Source: Halobacillus faecis
Lineage (GTDB): Bacteria > Bacillota > Bacilli > Bacillales > Halobacillaceae
Assembly: GCF_007991335.1 (NCBI RefSeq)
Contig: NZ_BJYD01000012.1
Coordinates: 310,001 to 374,000, forward strand
Direction: 5' to 3'
DNA length: 64,000 bases
The notes beneath the pieces were generated by a model, which saw only the letters and a list, made by a program, of their open reading frames with translations, ran no database searches and was not told the DNA's origin. How positions within the stretch are numbered: the first letter of the stretch is position 1; each line of letters opens with the position of its first letter. Below, in pieces: positions 41,925 through 50,563 of this stretch. Position numbers and translations under genes: made by a program.

Positions 41925-42560
41925 TCACTCCATATGTTCATTTACAACTCGTTGTGCGAATTGGAAAGTGTTGCTTGGGACAGCAATTTTAAATGCCAGC
42001 TGGTTGGAATTTAAATTGAAGCGGTCGACCTTCACATTAAAATTGCTTGCCGTGTCCATTTGAGTGACAGCAACATAAATGTTTTCTTCGTTAGGGTTTA
42101 CGATGACCCATTCAGGTAAGTTATAGTTGTCTTTCACGAATTCCAATACCTTTTTATTAGGTAGGGGGAGTTTCCCTAAGGAAATTTTCTCTTGCCTTAA
42201 AACAAGATCACCATTCTCCTGCACTTCAGGATGCAGCTCTACATTGATAGGGATGACCTGATCGAAGGCTTTAATGTTCCCTGATAACGTAACATTTCGG
42301 TCTAAGGTGATGGAATAGTCGAAAACGGTCTGGGTTGAAAGTTCTGAGAGGTATTCATTGGCGAGTTGCTCCATGTTTTCTTTCGTAGAAACGATGGTGA
42401 ACTCTGCATCAGGGCTTTCTTTTTCCTGATCCACATTAACGATGGTATAAGAGCTTGGCAGAAAAACTAAAGCGACAAGCCAAATGACAACTCCTAAATT
42501 GATTAGAGCTAAAAGCCAAAAGGACGTTCTCCATTTATTATTTAACAATAGTCGTTTCAT
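41925..42560 (-). CDS. ypmS: YpmS family membrane-anchored protein (DUF2140)
   Basis: Start at ATG 42560, ten bases after CAGGTGG; an ATG nine bases earlier touches the box. The 211-residue protein has one N-terminal membrane segment ('TSFWLLALINLGVVIWLVALVFL') and an extracellular region rich in beta strands. 'LTLDRNVTLSGNIKAFDQVIPINVELHPEV' and 'PLPNKKVLEFVKDNYNLPEWVIVNP' fit YpmS. It lies 17 bases after ypmR, the same gene order as in Bacillus subtilis. Function unknown. Confidence 0.85.
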   Translation of the reverse strand: MKRLLLNNKWRTSFWLLALINLGVVIWLVALVFLPSSYTIVNVDQEKESPDAEFTIVSTKENMEQLANEYLSELSTQTVFDYSITLDRNVTLSGNIKAFDQVIPINVELHPEVQENGDLVLRQEKISLGKLPLPNKKVLEFVKDNYNLPEWVIVNPNEENIYVAVTQMDTASNFNVKVDRFNLNSNQLAFKIAVPSNTFQFAQRVVNEHME

Positions 42561-42577
42561 CTTATACATTCCACCTG

Positions 42578-43531
42578 TTATTGTTCGATGTCTTCTCTAA
42601 TGTATTGTAACACGCGCTCCGCCATCTTTTTATAACCTCTTTCATTGGGATGGAACAAGTCTTCTTCCCAAAGGAGCTCTTCTTCGTTTCCTTCAAACAA
42701 GTCCCTAATGGGAATGAACGTGGCCTGTTCGTAGTCATCGGTTACTCGACGACTAATGTCATTCCAATCCCCCATAATTTGTCCGAGTTCGGGAATGTTC
42801 GTAAAGTACTGGTTAAAAGGGTTGTAGAGCCCCAGTAGATACACAGGAGCATCAGGATTCAATTCTTGAACCCTCGTGAAGATCTCACGCATACGGTCTT
42901 CATAACCTTCTTGTTCCTCAACAAAGTCCTGGTAATTCAAACTCGTAAAATTATTTTTTACTACTTTCATGACATCATTGGCACCTATAGTAATCAGAAT
43001 CAAATCTGCTTCTTGCAGGGAATCAGTGATTTGTTCATCTTCCATCCGTTCGAGCATTTGGTCTGTCCGATTCCCTCTTTTTCCATAGTTTGTTATATCC
43101 AAGGTCTCTGTATTCGGGTTGGCATTGAAAGTTTCTTCAAGGATTCCAATATAACCACCATTTTCTGTAGAGTCTCCGACACCTTGAGTCAGAGAATCAC
43201 CTATAGCTACGATCTGAAGGTCATCTTTAAGGAAAACATCCCGAGCATTTTCAATCACACTAGTAAAGACCTCACGCAACCCTTCGCTTAGTTTCCCTTC
43301 ATTTGCTTCACTTTCCTGTTCATCCTCTTCCTCTTCCGGTTCAATCTGTTGGTCTTGAGCGGGAATGGTTTCCGCTGTTTGCTCTGAGTTGCTTGATTCA
43401 GGCGACGGTTCTTCTTCGGGGGTATATATAAAAGCTGCTACGATAAAAAAGGCGATCACGAAGGAGAGTGCGACGGCTGCCATCCATCTCCATTTTTTCA
43501 AATCTGAATCCCTCCTGAAGGGTAATCTCAC
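42578..43531 (-). CDS. ypmR: SGNH/GDSL-type lipase-like protein, YpmR
   Basis: A 317-residue protein with an N-terminal membrane anchor (residues 16-36), a very acidic linker of about 45 residues ('EPEEEEDEQE'), and an SGNH hydrolase domain: 'VAIGDSLTQGVGD' (catalytic Ser), Gly in 'NYGKRGNRT', Asn in 'ITIGANDVMK', and 'DLFHPNERGY' with catalytic Asp-His. It should hydrolyse an ester outside the membrane, possibly on lipids or wall polymers. The acidic linker is longer than in B. subtilis as I recall it, perhaps a salt adaptation. Confidence 0.9.
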   Translation of the reverse strand: MRLPFRRDSDLKKWRWMAAVALSFVIAFFIVAAFIYTPEEEPSPESSNSEQTAETIPAQDQQIEPEEEEDEQESEANEGKLSEGLREVFTSVIENARDVFLKDDLQIVAIGDSLTQGVGDSTENGGYIGILEETFNANPNTETLDITNYGKRGNRTDQMLERMEDEQITDSLQEADLILITIGANDVMKVVKNNFTSLNYQDFVEEQEGYEDRMREIFTRVQELNPDAPVYLLGLYNPFNQYFTNIPELGQIMGDWNDISRRVTDDYEQATFIPIRDLFEGNEEELLWEEDLFHPNERGYKKMAERVLQYIREDIEQ

Positions 43532-43674
43532 TTCTATTATATGTTCTTCCTAACCGATGGGAAATGAAAAGTTTTAACCACAATTATATCATGGTCCTAT
43601 ACAATAGACATACGGAAAAGAGTGTAAGAAGATGAGGGTAAGAAAACAAAACCACTTAGCAGGGAGGGAAATCG

Positions 43675-45954
43675 ATGGACACACAAATGACGATTTCTGT
43701 TCGAGACCTTGTTTCCTATGTGTACAGGACGGGAAGTATCGACGAGCGTTTCCAAACGAATACAGCGCTCGTGGAAGGAACGGCCATACATCAGGAGGTG
43801 CAAAAGAAATATAAAGAAAAGGACGAATCCGAAGTATTTCTGGAATATGAGTTTCATCAGGAAGGGGTTAACCTAAAAGTCCAGGGCCGGTGCGATGGTT
43901 TATTAGACACGGAGGAAGGACCGGTGATTGATGAAATCAAGTCTACTTCAAGGGATCTTGAGGAAATTGATGATACCACTTATCCCCTTTACTGGGCTCA
44001 GGCAAAAGGGTATGCCTTTATCTATGCAGCCCAAGAAGAGCTTCAGAACATCCGGGTGCAGTTGACGTATGTCCAGAAAAAAACGAAAGAAAAGAAGCGG
44101 ATTCTCCGGACATTTACATACGAGGAATTGCATCAATTCATGGAAGATACAGTCAGCGAATACGCGTCTTATGCAAGGATTCTTCTTCATATTCGAGAAC
44201 AAAAAGAAAAAACTGTCCCAGATTTAAACTTTCCATTTCCGAGTTATCGTGAAGGTCAGCGTAAACTAGCGGGTAGTGTTTACCGCACGGTTGAAGAGAA
44301 GAGGAACCTGTTTGCTCAAGCGCCGACCGGGATTGGAAAGACGATATCCACCCTCTTCCCGGCAATTAAAGCGTTGCAGCTGGAAGGCTTGGAACGAATC
44401 TATTATTTAACGGCCAAGACGATTACAAGAGCAACAGCTGAAGAAGCTTTACTGAAGATGGCAGAGACGGGACTCAGGCTCCGGTCGGTTACCTTGACGG
44501 CGAAAGATAAAATATGTTTCCAGGAAGAGACGATTTGTCAGCCGGAATACTGTGAATTTGCCGACGGCTACTATGACCGAATTAATGGAGCTATTATCGA
44601 TATCCTCCTTCATGAAACACAAATGACACGTTCGGTTATTGAATCCTATGCAAGGAAACATAAAGTTTGCCCTTTCGAATTTTCATTGGACCTCACAGAT
44701 GTGTGTGACGTGATTATTGGTGACTATAATTACATCTTTGATCCTCGCGTTTCTCTGAAACGTCTGATGCCAGATCGGAAGAAAAAAACAGCGCTGCTCG
44801 TGGATGAAAGCCATAACCTTGTAGAGCGTGCTCGTGAGATGTATTCAGCTTCCATTGCCAAGCAATCCTATGAAAGCGTTGCGGTTGAATGGGAAGGCGC
44901 GGAAGAGAACTTGGTTAAAGTGGCTGAAGCAATTGGAAAAGATTTAGATCGTTTTTATTCTCCCACGGAGGAATTCATCCAACTGGAACAGGTACCTGGA
45001 GAGTTGGAAGAAAACATAGAACGCTTTCTGGCAGAGGCGGAGTCGCTTTTACAGGAGAATACGGAAGGGGAAAGATCTGAACAGCTGCTGGATGTATATT
45101 TTCAGTCGCAGAGATTCATGAAAATTCTCGAATATGTAGACGAACACTATCGATTGTTGGGGGAAAGTACGAGCGATGGAGACTTTATATTAAAGCTGTT
45201 TTGTCTCGATCCTTCACACGTCCTGCGTGAAACGACGAAAACCTTCAGGTCAGGGGTGTTTTTTTCAGCGACTCTTTCGCCATTTGCTTATTATAAAGAG
45301 ATGCTTGGGGGAACCAAAGAGGATTATATCTTACATTTACCGTCGCCTTATGACCCATCGCAAATTGATGTGATGATCACCCCTTTGTCGACGAGGTTTA
45401 AGAGCAGGGAGAAGACGGTTGGCGAACTGATCAAACGCCTGCAAGATCAGGTGGAGCTCCACGAAGGGAATCACCTTTTCTTCTTCCCTTCCTATCATTA
45501 CATGGAAATGGTTTATCGTGAATTCAAAAACTTCTCTTCTGTGAATGCGGTCATGCAGGAGCGTGGAATGGATGAAGAAAGAAGAGAAGACTTCCTTGCT
45601 CAATTTGAGGAAGGAGGTCGACTCGTCGGTTTCGCAGTGCTGGGAGGTATATTTTCTGAAGGTGTAGACCTTCGAGGAGATCGGTTAAACGGTGTAGCCG
45701 TAGTAGGTATCGGACTTGCTCCTAGGAGCTTCGAAAAGGAATTGATCAAAGATTACTTTAATCAAAAAGGAAGAAATGGCTATGATTACGCTTATGTTTA
45801 CCCAGGTATGAACAAGGTGTTGCAGGCGGGAGGGCGGTTGATCCGTTCAGAAGAAGACCACGGGTCGATTCAGCTTGTCGATGACCGCTTTCTTTCGCGC
45901 AAATATTTGCAGCTTCTACCTGATGATTGGGGAAATTATCGAATTCTTAAATGA
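43675..45954 (+). CDS. Nuclease-helicase: PD-(D/E)XK domain fused to an XPD/DinG-type Fe-S helicase
   Basis: A 759-residue protein. Residues 1-175 look like a RecB/Cas4-type nuclease ('GTAIHQEVQKKY', 'QGRCDGLLDTEEGPVIDEIKS'). From about 185 there is a superfamily 2 helicase: Walker A 'APTGIGKTIS' (Lys222), an Fe-S domain with cysteines in 'KICFQEETICQPEYCEF' and 'KVCPFEFS', motif II 'LLVDESHNLV', and C-terminal 'GGIFSEGVDLRGDRLNGVAVVGIGL' and 'QAGGRLIRSEEDHG'. It probably unwinds 5'-3' and trims DNA in repair. I recall such fusions as stand-alone genes in Bacillaceae. The box is AGGGAGGG. Confidence 0.88.
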   Translation: MDTQMTISVRDLVSYVYRTGSIDERFQTNTALVEGTAIHQEVQKKYKEKDESEVFLEYEFHQEGVNLKVQGRCDGLLDTEEGPVIDEIKSTSRDLEEIDDTTYPLYWAQAKGYAFIYAAQEELQNIRVQLTYVQKKTKEKKRILRTFTYEELHQFMEDTVSEYASYARILLHIREQKEKTVPDLNFPFPSYREGQRKLAGSVYRTVEEKRNLFAQAPTGIGKTISTLFPAIKALQLEGLERIYYLTAKTITRATAEEALLKMAETGLRLRSVTLTAKDKICFQEETICQPEYCEFADGYYDRINGAIIDILLHETQMTRSVIESYARKHKVCPFEFSLDLTDVCDVIIGDYNYIFDPRVSLKRLMPDRKKKTALLVDESHNLVERAREMYSASIAKQSYESVAVEWEGAEENLVKVAEAIGKDLDRFYSPTEEFIQLEQVPGELEENIERFLAEAESLLQENTEGERSEQLLDVYFQSQRFMKILEYVDEHYRLLGESTSDGDFILKLFCLDPSHVLRETTKTFRSGVFFSATLSPFAYYKEMLGGTKEDYILHLPSPYDPSQIDVMITPLSTRFKSREKTVGELIKRLQDQVELHEGNHLFFFPSYHYMEMVYREFKNFSSVNAVMQERGMDEERREDFLAQFEEGGRLVGFAVLGGIFSEGVDLRGDRLNGVAVVGIGLAPRSFEKELIKDYFNQKGRNGYDYAYVYPGMNKVLQAGGRLIRSEEDHGSIQLVDDRFLSRKYLQLLPDDWGNYRILK

Positions 45955-46008
45955 TTTGATTTCCCAGGAAATATTGTGACGGAAAAGAAGAGGAGAGGGG
46001 GAGAAGAG

Positions 46009-47457
46009 TCAAATCTTCTCCATTATATCATGGCAGAAATCATGGACTTTTGAACGACTGGAATTCGATATGTTATAGATTTCATAAACGGTTTGATCCA
46101 CCAGCGACTGCCATTCATCCGTTTGAAAAGATGGATTTTCTTTCTTCTTTTCAACGATACTACGAGCTATTTCAATCATTACCTGCTTTTGCAGAGGGTC
46201 AGGTTCTATGTACGGAATCTTCTTGATGTAGCCAGACGTGATCATGTTGGTTCGGTTGAGGACTTTTCTCACCATATATTTCATCAACTTGCTGTTTAAC
46301 AGACTGAGAAAGTAGTACAGATCTTCCTCCTGTTCTGGAAAGAGGTTGGCGTTCACACCGAACAAGGATCCTTCTGGAAGTAAGGCAGCGGAGAAGTCCA
46401 CCCCCATGGACGAGCAGGTAATGCCTTTCTGGTAGAAATAGGAGCGGTTCCGGACCGTGAAGTTCGTATTTTTCTCGACATAGTCCGGCCAATTTTTGTG
46501 GATATAGTATTTCGGTTCATAATACCAGGCATCTTTCCTTCCGCCATTTTTATAAAAAGGAATCCATTCGGGAGGCACATGTCCGTCCTTGAATGACCGT
46601 AAGAAAGAACGATCATCTCCGGTAGATATACCTGTCCCTCCTTTAAGGACATTTCCCAGGTTTCGGTAAGAGCCTTCGAAATGTGTCAGGATATCTTCAG
46701 GCACATTGATCGCAAAATTTCTAGCGGGCATCTGCTCATACGCTTGCTGTGATAGGTACTGGATGTGGTCCGCTGGTGGATGATCGTAATTTTGCTCGTT
46801 CAGACGGTCCACAAGCCTCATTTGTGAAGAGGTAACTGCTCCAGTTCCTTTTTTCTTCAGCGTAATGATGGCTGTCCGTACATCGGCCTTCCCTTTATGG
46901 AAAAGGCGTCTTGGAGCGAGAATGATTTCTTTGATTTCGGTCTCTTTTAGTAGAAATTCACGAAAGCTTTTGTAGTAGATATTTGTAAGGAATGAGTCTT
47001 GTACAATCATTGTCATTACTCCGCCGGGTTTCAAGCATTGTATGCCTTTGTGAATAAAGAGGGAGTATAAGTTATGAATACCAACCTTTCCAAAATCACG
47101 TTGAATTATTTCTCGGTTTTTGGAAAAGTAAGGACTTTGACGTTTAGATTTGTAGGGAGGGTTGCCTATGATGGCGTCATATTGCCCTGGTTGATCAACC
47201 TTTAGAAAATCTGCATAGTGGAAATGAATTTCTGGATGAGGAGCCGCTGTATTTCGGTCGATATCAAAAGCATAGAGGTTTTCTGCTGAAAGGCCTTCTT
47301 CCAACAATGTATGGATGAAAATTCCGTCCCCGGTTGCGGGATCAAGAATCTTCATGTTGCTCTTTGTAGGAAGTTCTGATAAAAGCTTCCGAGTCATATA
47401 ATGCACCGTTTCTTTCGGGGTTGTATATTGCCCCATCGTCCTTTGAGGAGAAAACAT
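46009..47457 (-). CDS. N6-adenine DNA methyltransferase, TaqI-like, solitary
   Basis: Start at ATG 47457 after AGGAGGGGGGAG; the longer frame is not preceded by a box. The 482-residue protein has motif X/I 'GQYTTPKETVHYMTR' and 'ILDPATGDGIF', motif IV 'AIIGNPPYKSK', and a C-terminal target-recognition region of TaqI type ('LLNSKLMKYMVRKV', 'YIKKIPYIEP'). It should methylate the N6 of adenine in a specific site. No restriction endonuclease gene or motif adjoins, unlike in type II or IIG systems, and the nuclease domain seen in IIG enzymes is absent. It is therefore either an orphan or the rest of a lost system. Confidence 0.87.
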   Translation of the reverse strand: MFSPQRTMGQYTTPKETVHYMTRKLLSELPTKSNMKILDPATGDGIFIHTLLEEGLSAENLYAFDIDRNTAAPHPEIHFHYADFLKVDQPGQYDAIIGNPPYKSKRQSPYFSKNREIIQRDFGKVGIHNLYSLFIHKGIQCLKPGGVMTMIVQDSFLTNIYYKSFREFLLKETEIKEIILAPRRLFHKGKADVRTAIITLKKKGTGAVTSSQMRLVDRLNEQNYDHPPADHIQYLSQQAYEQMPARNFAINVPEDILTHFEGSYRNLGNVLKGGTGISTGDDRSFLRSFKDGHVPPEWIPFYKNGGRKDAWYYEPKYYIHKNWPDYVEKNTNFTVRNRSYFYQKGITCSSMGVDFSAALLPEGSLFGVNANLFPEQEEDLYYFLSLLNSKLMKYMVRKVLNRTNMITSGYIKKIPYIEPDPLQKQVMIEIARSIVEKKKENPSFQTDEWQSLVDQTVYEIYNISNSSRSKVHDFCHDIMEKI

Positions 47458-47570
47458 ATACTCCCCCCTCCTACTTTTTGAGTCTATACTACTACAAATA
47501 AAGGAATAAGTCACCATTTATTAAGTAATTATTACCTAGTTAAAAAGAATGACAAAGGAGTGTTTTAGCA

Positions 47571-48068
47571 ATGCCATGGATTAAACCTGTAAAACAAAAA
47601 GATATGAAGGAACTTAACGTACAAAACACTATTCCAAACCCGGCTCCGTTATTTGATCGGCTGCTGGCGAATAATGAAAAATTATATGAAGCTTTCCTCC
47701 CCTTGCAGAAAGCGATGAAAGAAACAGACATTCCGGACGACTTGCGAGAAGCGGTCATCACATTCGTTTCCATGAAGAATGGCTGTAAATACTGCACGGC
47801 TAGTCACTCCAAATTACTTGAAGAGCTGGTAGATCAAGAAGATGTGTTGAATTGGCTCAGCCATTACAAGGAATCTGACATGAGTGAGGAATGGAAAGCT
47901 GTACTTACTTATGCGGAGCGCTTAATTGCAAAACCTGTAGAAGTGACGAAAGAAGATGTGGAACGATTGAAAAAGCAGGGGTATGATGAGGAGAAAATAG
48001 CAGCGTTGAATCAAATCGTTGCTTATACAAGTTATACGAACCAACTTTCGATGGGGGTGGGTTTATAA
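47571..48068 (+). CDS. Carboxymuconolactone decarboxylase/AhpD-like protein
   Basis: A 165-residue protein with the AhpD-type redox motif 'NGCKYCTASHSKLL' (CxxC and nearby His) in a helical fold. Members act as alkyl hydroperoxidase-like or peroxidase-related proteins; the real substrate is unknown. The box is AAAGGAG. It is divergent from the methyltransferase and ends in a strong hairpin that overlaps the bioY control region. Confidence 0.85.
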   Translation: MPWIKPVKQKDMKELNVQNTIPNPAPLFDRLLANNEKLYEAFLPLQKAMKETDIPDDLREAVITFVSMKNGCKYCTASHSKLLEELVDQEDVLNWLSHYKESDMSEEWKAVLTYAERLIAKPVEVTKEDVERLKKQGYDEEKIAALNQIVAYTSYTNQLSMGVGL

Positions 48069-48069
48069 A

Positions 48070-48107
48070 AAAAGAGTGCCGGTTTTTTAAACGGCGCTCT
48101 TTTTTGT
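48070..48107 (+). terminator. Terminator after the AhpD-like gene
   Basis: AAAAAAGAGTGCCG and CGGCGCTCTTTTTT stem, one mismatch. Confidence 0.85.
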
Positions 48108-48156
48108 TAACTATAAAAAAATCCAGTTGACATTATGGTGTGGATTCTCGTATCTT
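48105..48156 (+). promoter_or_regulatory. BirA-like operator and promoter of bioY
   Basis: TGTTAACT (48105-48112) and AGTTGACA (48125-48132) form an inverted repeat with a twelve-base spacer, close to the biotin-operator half-site TTGTTAAC. The second half contains the -35 TTGACA (48127-48132), with TATCTT at 48151-48156 as -10 after 18 bases. BirA bound here would block the promoter when biotin is plentiful. Confidence 0.6.
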
Positions 48157-48197
48157 AATAATAGTTAAAGAGATTTTATATGTAGGAGGACACCGTA

Positions 48198-48785
48198 ATG
48201 AAAACATCTCGTTTATCGGCTTACGACATGACCTTGGGAAGCTTATTCGTTGCTCTCATGGCGATTGGAGCCAACATCACCGCATTCATGCCATTTCTAC
48301 AAGTCATGGGTGTACCGCTGACGCTTCAAACATTCTTTGCTATTCTCGCAGGACTCGTGCTGGGTAGCAGATTAGGCTCATTCTCCGTTCTTGTTTATGC
48401 CCTTTTAGGACTAGTGGGTGCGCCAATTTTTGCTGGATTTAAAGGGGGAATATCCACACTCATCTCCCCAACATTTGGATTTATTTTATCTTTTATTGTC
48501 GTCGCTTATGCGGTTGGAAAAATTGCAGAGTCTAAACGGAACCTCCCGACCTATATTACGGCAGCTCTTGTCGGGATTGTCTTGAACTATTTTATTGGTG
48601 TTAATCTTTTCTATCTTGCTATGAACTTCTGGGTTGGAGGGGATGGCATAGGTTTTATTTTGGCTTGGTCAAGTATGGTGCCATTTTTAATTAAAGATAT
48701 CGGCTTAGCCATCGTGTCCGCGTTCTTTGCTATCCGACTAGAAAAGACACTGTTACAACGTACGCCGTTAAGGCAAGCCGCCTAA
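48198..48785 (+). CDS. bioY: Biotin transporter substrate-binding membrane subunit BioY
   Basis: A 195-residue membrane protein with six segments: 'VPLTLQTFFAILAGLVLGSRLG' (typical BioY P-x-T-x-Q-T loop), 'LLGLVGAPIFAGFKGG', 'SPTFGFILSFIVVAYAVG' and 'IKDIGLAIVSAFFAIRL'. It is the S-component of an ECF transporter and can work alone at high level or with the general EcfAAT module encoded elsewhere. The box is GTAGGAGG. The operator upstream supports biotin as substrate. Confidence 0.92.
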   Translation: MKTSRLSAYDMTLGSLFVALMAIGANITAFMPFLQVMGVPLTLQTFFAILAGLVLGSRLGSFSVLVYALLGLVGAPIFAGFKGGISTLISPTFGFILSFIVVAYAVGKIAESKRNLPTYITAALVGIVLNYFIGVNLFYLAMNFWVGGDGIGFILAWSSMVPFLIKDIGLAIVSAFFAIRLEKTLLQRTPLRQAA

Positions 48786-48821
48786 GAAAAAAGACCCGCT
48801 TCTATGAGCGGATCTTTTTTT
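48786..48821. terminator. Bidirectional terminator
   Basis: AAAAAAGA-CCGCT/AGCGG-TCTTTTTTT between convergent bioY and the CcoN-like gene. Confidence 0.82.
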
Positions 48822-49221
48822 ATGCGTTTTCGGAAATTTGTTTTCCATGTACGAAAGTCATGATTGCGAATAATACGAAAGCAATTAGAAGGACTGTCCC
48901 TCCCACGATGAAGAAAATCGTATTGAACGTGCTCAAACCTGGAAGTGGCTGGGTATAATACAGCCACATTCCAACGGTTAAACCGAACACACCAAAGAAG
49001 GATGTCCATACGTGCGCTGTCGCGAGCTTAGAATCCTTGGGTATGGAAAACACTCTATAATAAATACCGAAAGCAAAAAGGGAAAGCCATCCAACAACGA
49101 GGATGTGAGCGTGAATTGCGCTTAGTTGCAATCCTCCTCCGCCGGCCATATGAGAACCCATAAATGCGCCAATTAGTGCATAAATAGCAGCTACCCGCAC
49201 AAAAAAACGAGTACGGTCCAT
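48820..49221 (-). CDS. Small CcoN-like (haem-copper oxidase subunit I family) membrane protein
   Basis: A 133-residue membrane protein with four hydrophobic segments. 'LSAIHAHILVVGWLSLFAFGIYYRV' resembles the haem-ligand helix of CcoN/NorB-type oxidases, with a His pair in 'IHAHI'. It is a quarter of the size of subunit I and lacks the copper ligands, so it cannot be an oxidase by itself; it may bind haem. The box is CAGGAGGTG. Stands alone; function unknown. Confidence 0.78.
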   Translation of the reverse strand: MDRTRFFVRVAAIYALIGAFMGSHMAGGGGLQLSAIHAHILVVGWLSLFAFGIYYRVFSIPKDSKLATAHVWTSFFGVFGLTVGMWLYYTQPLPGLSTFNTIFFIVGGTVLLIAFVLFAIMTFVHGKQISENA

Positions 49222-49396
49222 AACTGTTCACCTCCTGTTTTTTATTCACCTTTCGCCATTATATCGAATGCTCTCCATAATGAGAATGGAAAAGGTGAAA
49301 GTGTCGCTAAACGTTCACTCCCATTTGTCGGACTTTTGTGTCATTTGGATTGCTTCAAAGATTGAGCTATGATGAAAAAAGAAGCGAAGAGGAGTG

Positions 49397-50503
49397 ATGA
49401 ATGTGGAACATCGATTAGAAGAATTTTCTCAATACCTAAAAGATACGAACGTTGATGCAGCGTTTATTAATTCAACAGAGAACTTTTTCTATTTAACAGG
49501 ATTCCATACGGATCCTCATGAAAGGTTGCTGGGATTGCTTGTTTTCCCTGAAGCCGATCCGGTTGCAGTCCTGCCTGGGATGGAAAAAGGTCAACTCCGT
49601 GATGCCGGATGGACGAAGGAAGTGATTGGTTATGCCGATCACGAAAACCCATGGCAGATGATGGCGGATAAGATGAATGAGGTTGGAATTACAAACGTAA
49701 AAACGGTAGGGATAGAAAAACAAGTTCTTTCCTACGGGCGCAGTGAATCCTTTTTTGAGCTCTTTGAAGATGTGAAGGTTGAAGATATTGAAGGACAATT
49801 GAACGACATGCGTGTCGTCAAAGATAATCATGAAATTAGCATTATGAAAGAAGCGGCGGAGCTTGCTGACTTCGGTGTGAGCGTTGGTGTGGAAGCCCTT
49901 GAAGAGGGAATCACCGAAATGGAAGTTCTCGCTAAGATTGAATATGAATTGAAGAAAAAAGGCGTTGCGGAAATGTCCTTCTCCACGATGGTCCTGTTCG
50001 GTGAAAAGTCAGGTCAACCCCACGGGAATCCTGGTAACCGTCGTCTGAAGGCAGGGGATTTTGTCTTATTCGACCTCGGCGTCGTATGGAAAGGCTATAC
50101 GTCCGATATTACCCGCACGTTTGCCTATCGTTCGGTAAATGAAGAACAGAAGGCGATTTACAATAAAGTTAAGGAAGCCCTGGACGCTTCGCTTGCCATC
50201 AGTAAGCCGGGAACACGAATCGGTGATCTTGACCAAGTCGCACGTGACGTCATCACAGATGCAGGTTACGGAGACAAGTTCCCGCACCGCATTGGTCACG
50301 GTCTTGGAATCAACGTGCACGAATTTCCTTCCATGAGCCATTTGAATGATGGTGTCTTGAAAGAGGGCATGACGTACACGATTGAACCTGGGATCTATGA
50401 TCCGGAAGTCGGCGGGGTGCGTTTGGAAGACGATGTACTCGTTACAGCAGACGGATATGTGACATTGACAAAAACACCAAAGGAACTGCGTATCATTGAA
50501 TAA
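49397..50503 (+). CDS. Xaa-Pro peptidase, M24 family
   Basis: Start uncertain: ATG 49397 is only two bases after AGGAG, and GTG 49403 is at better spacing. The product of about 366-368 residues has a creatinase-like N-domain ('NSTENFFYLTGFHTDPHERL') and an M24 C-domain with a complete metal set: Asp in 'FDLGVVWKG' and 'YTSDITRTF', His in 'HRIGHGLG', Glu in 'TIEPGIYD' and 'GVRLEDDVLV'. It should cut X-Pro bonds in dipeptides or peptides in the cytoplasm. Ends in a clear terminator. Confidence 0.9.
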   Translation: MNVEHRLEEFSQYLKDTNVDAAFINSTENFFYLTGFHTDPHERLLGLLVFPEADPVAVLPGMEKGQLRDAGWTKEVIGYADHENPWQMMADKMNEVGITNVKTVGIEKQVLSYGRSESFFELFEDVKVEDIEGQLNDMRVVKDNHEISIMKEAAELADFGVSVGVEALEEGITEMEVLAKIEYELKKKGVAEMSFSTMVLFGEKSGQPHGNPGNRRLKAGDFVLFDLGVVWKGYTSDITRTFAYRSVNEEQKAIYNKVKEALDASLAISKPGTRIGDLDQVARDVITDAGYGDKFPHRIGHGLGINVHEFPSMSHLNDGVLKEGMTYTIEPGIYDPEVGGVRLEDDVLVTADGYVTLTKTPKELRIIE

Positions 50504-50504
50504 A

Positions 50505-50535
50505 AGAAAGGCCGCCTTTTTGGGCGGCCTTTTTA
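50505..50535 (+). terminator. Terminator after the M24 peptidase
   Basis: AAAGGCCGCC-TTTTT-GGGCGGCCTTTTT right after the stop codon. Confidence 0.92.
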
Positions 50536-50563
50536 ATGTCCTCTAACAAGTGTTTAATGTCCT

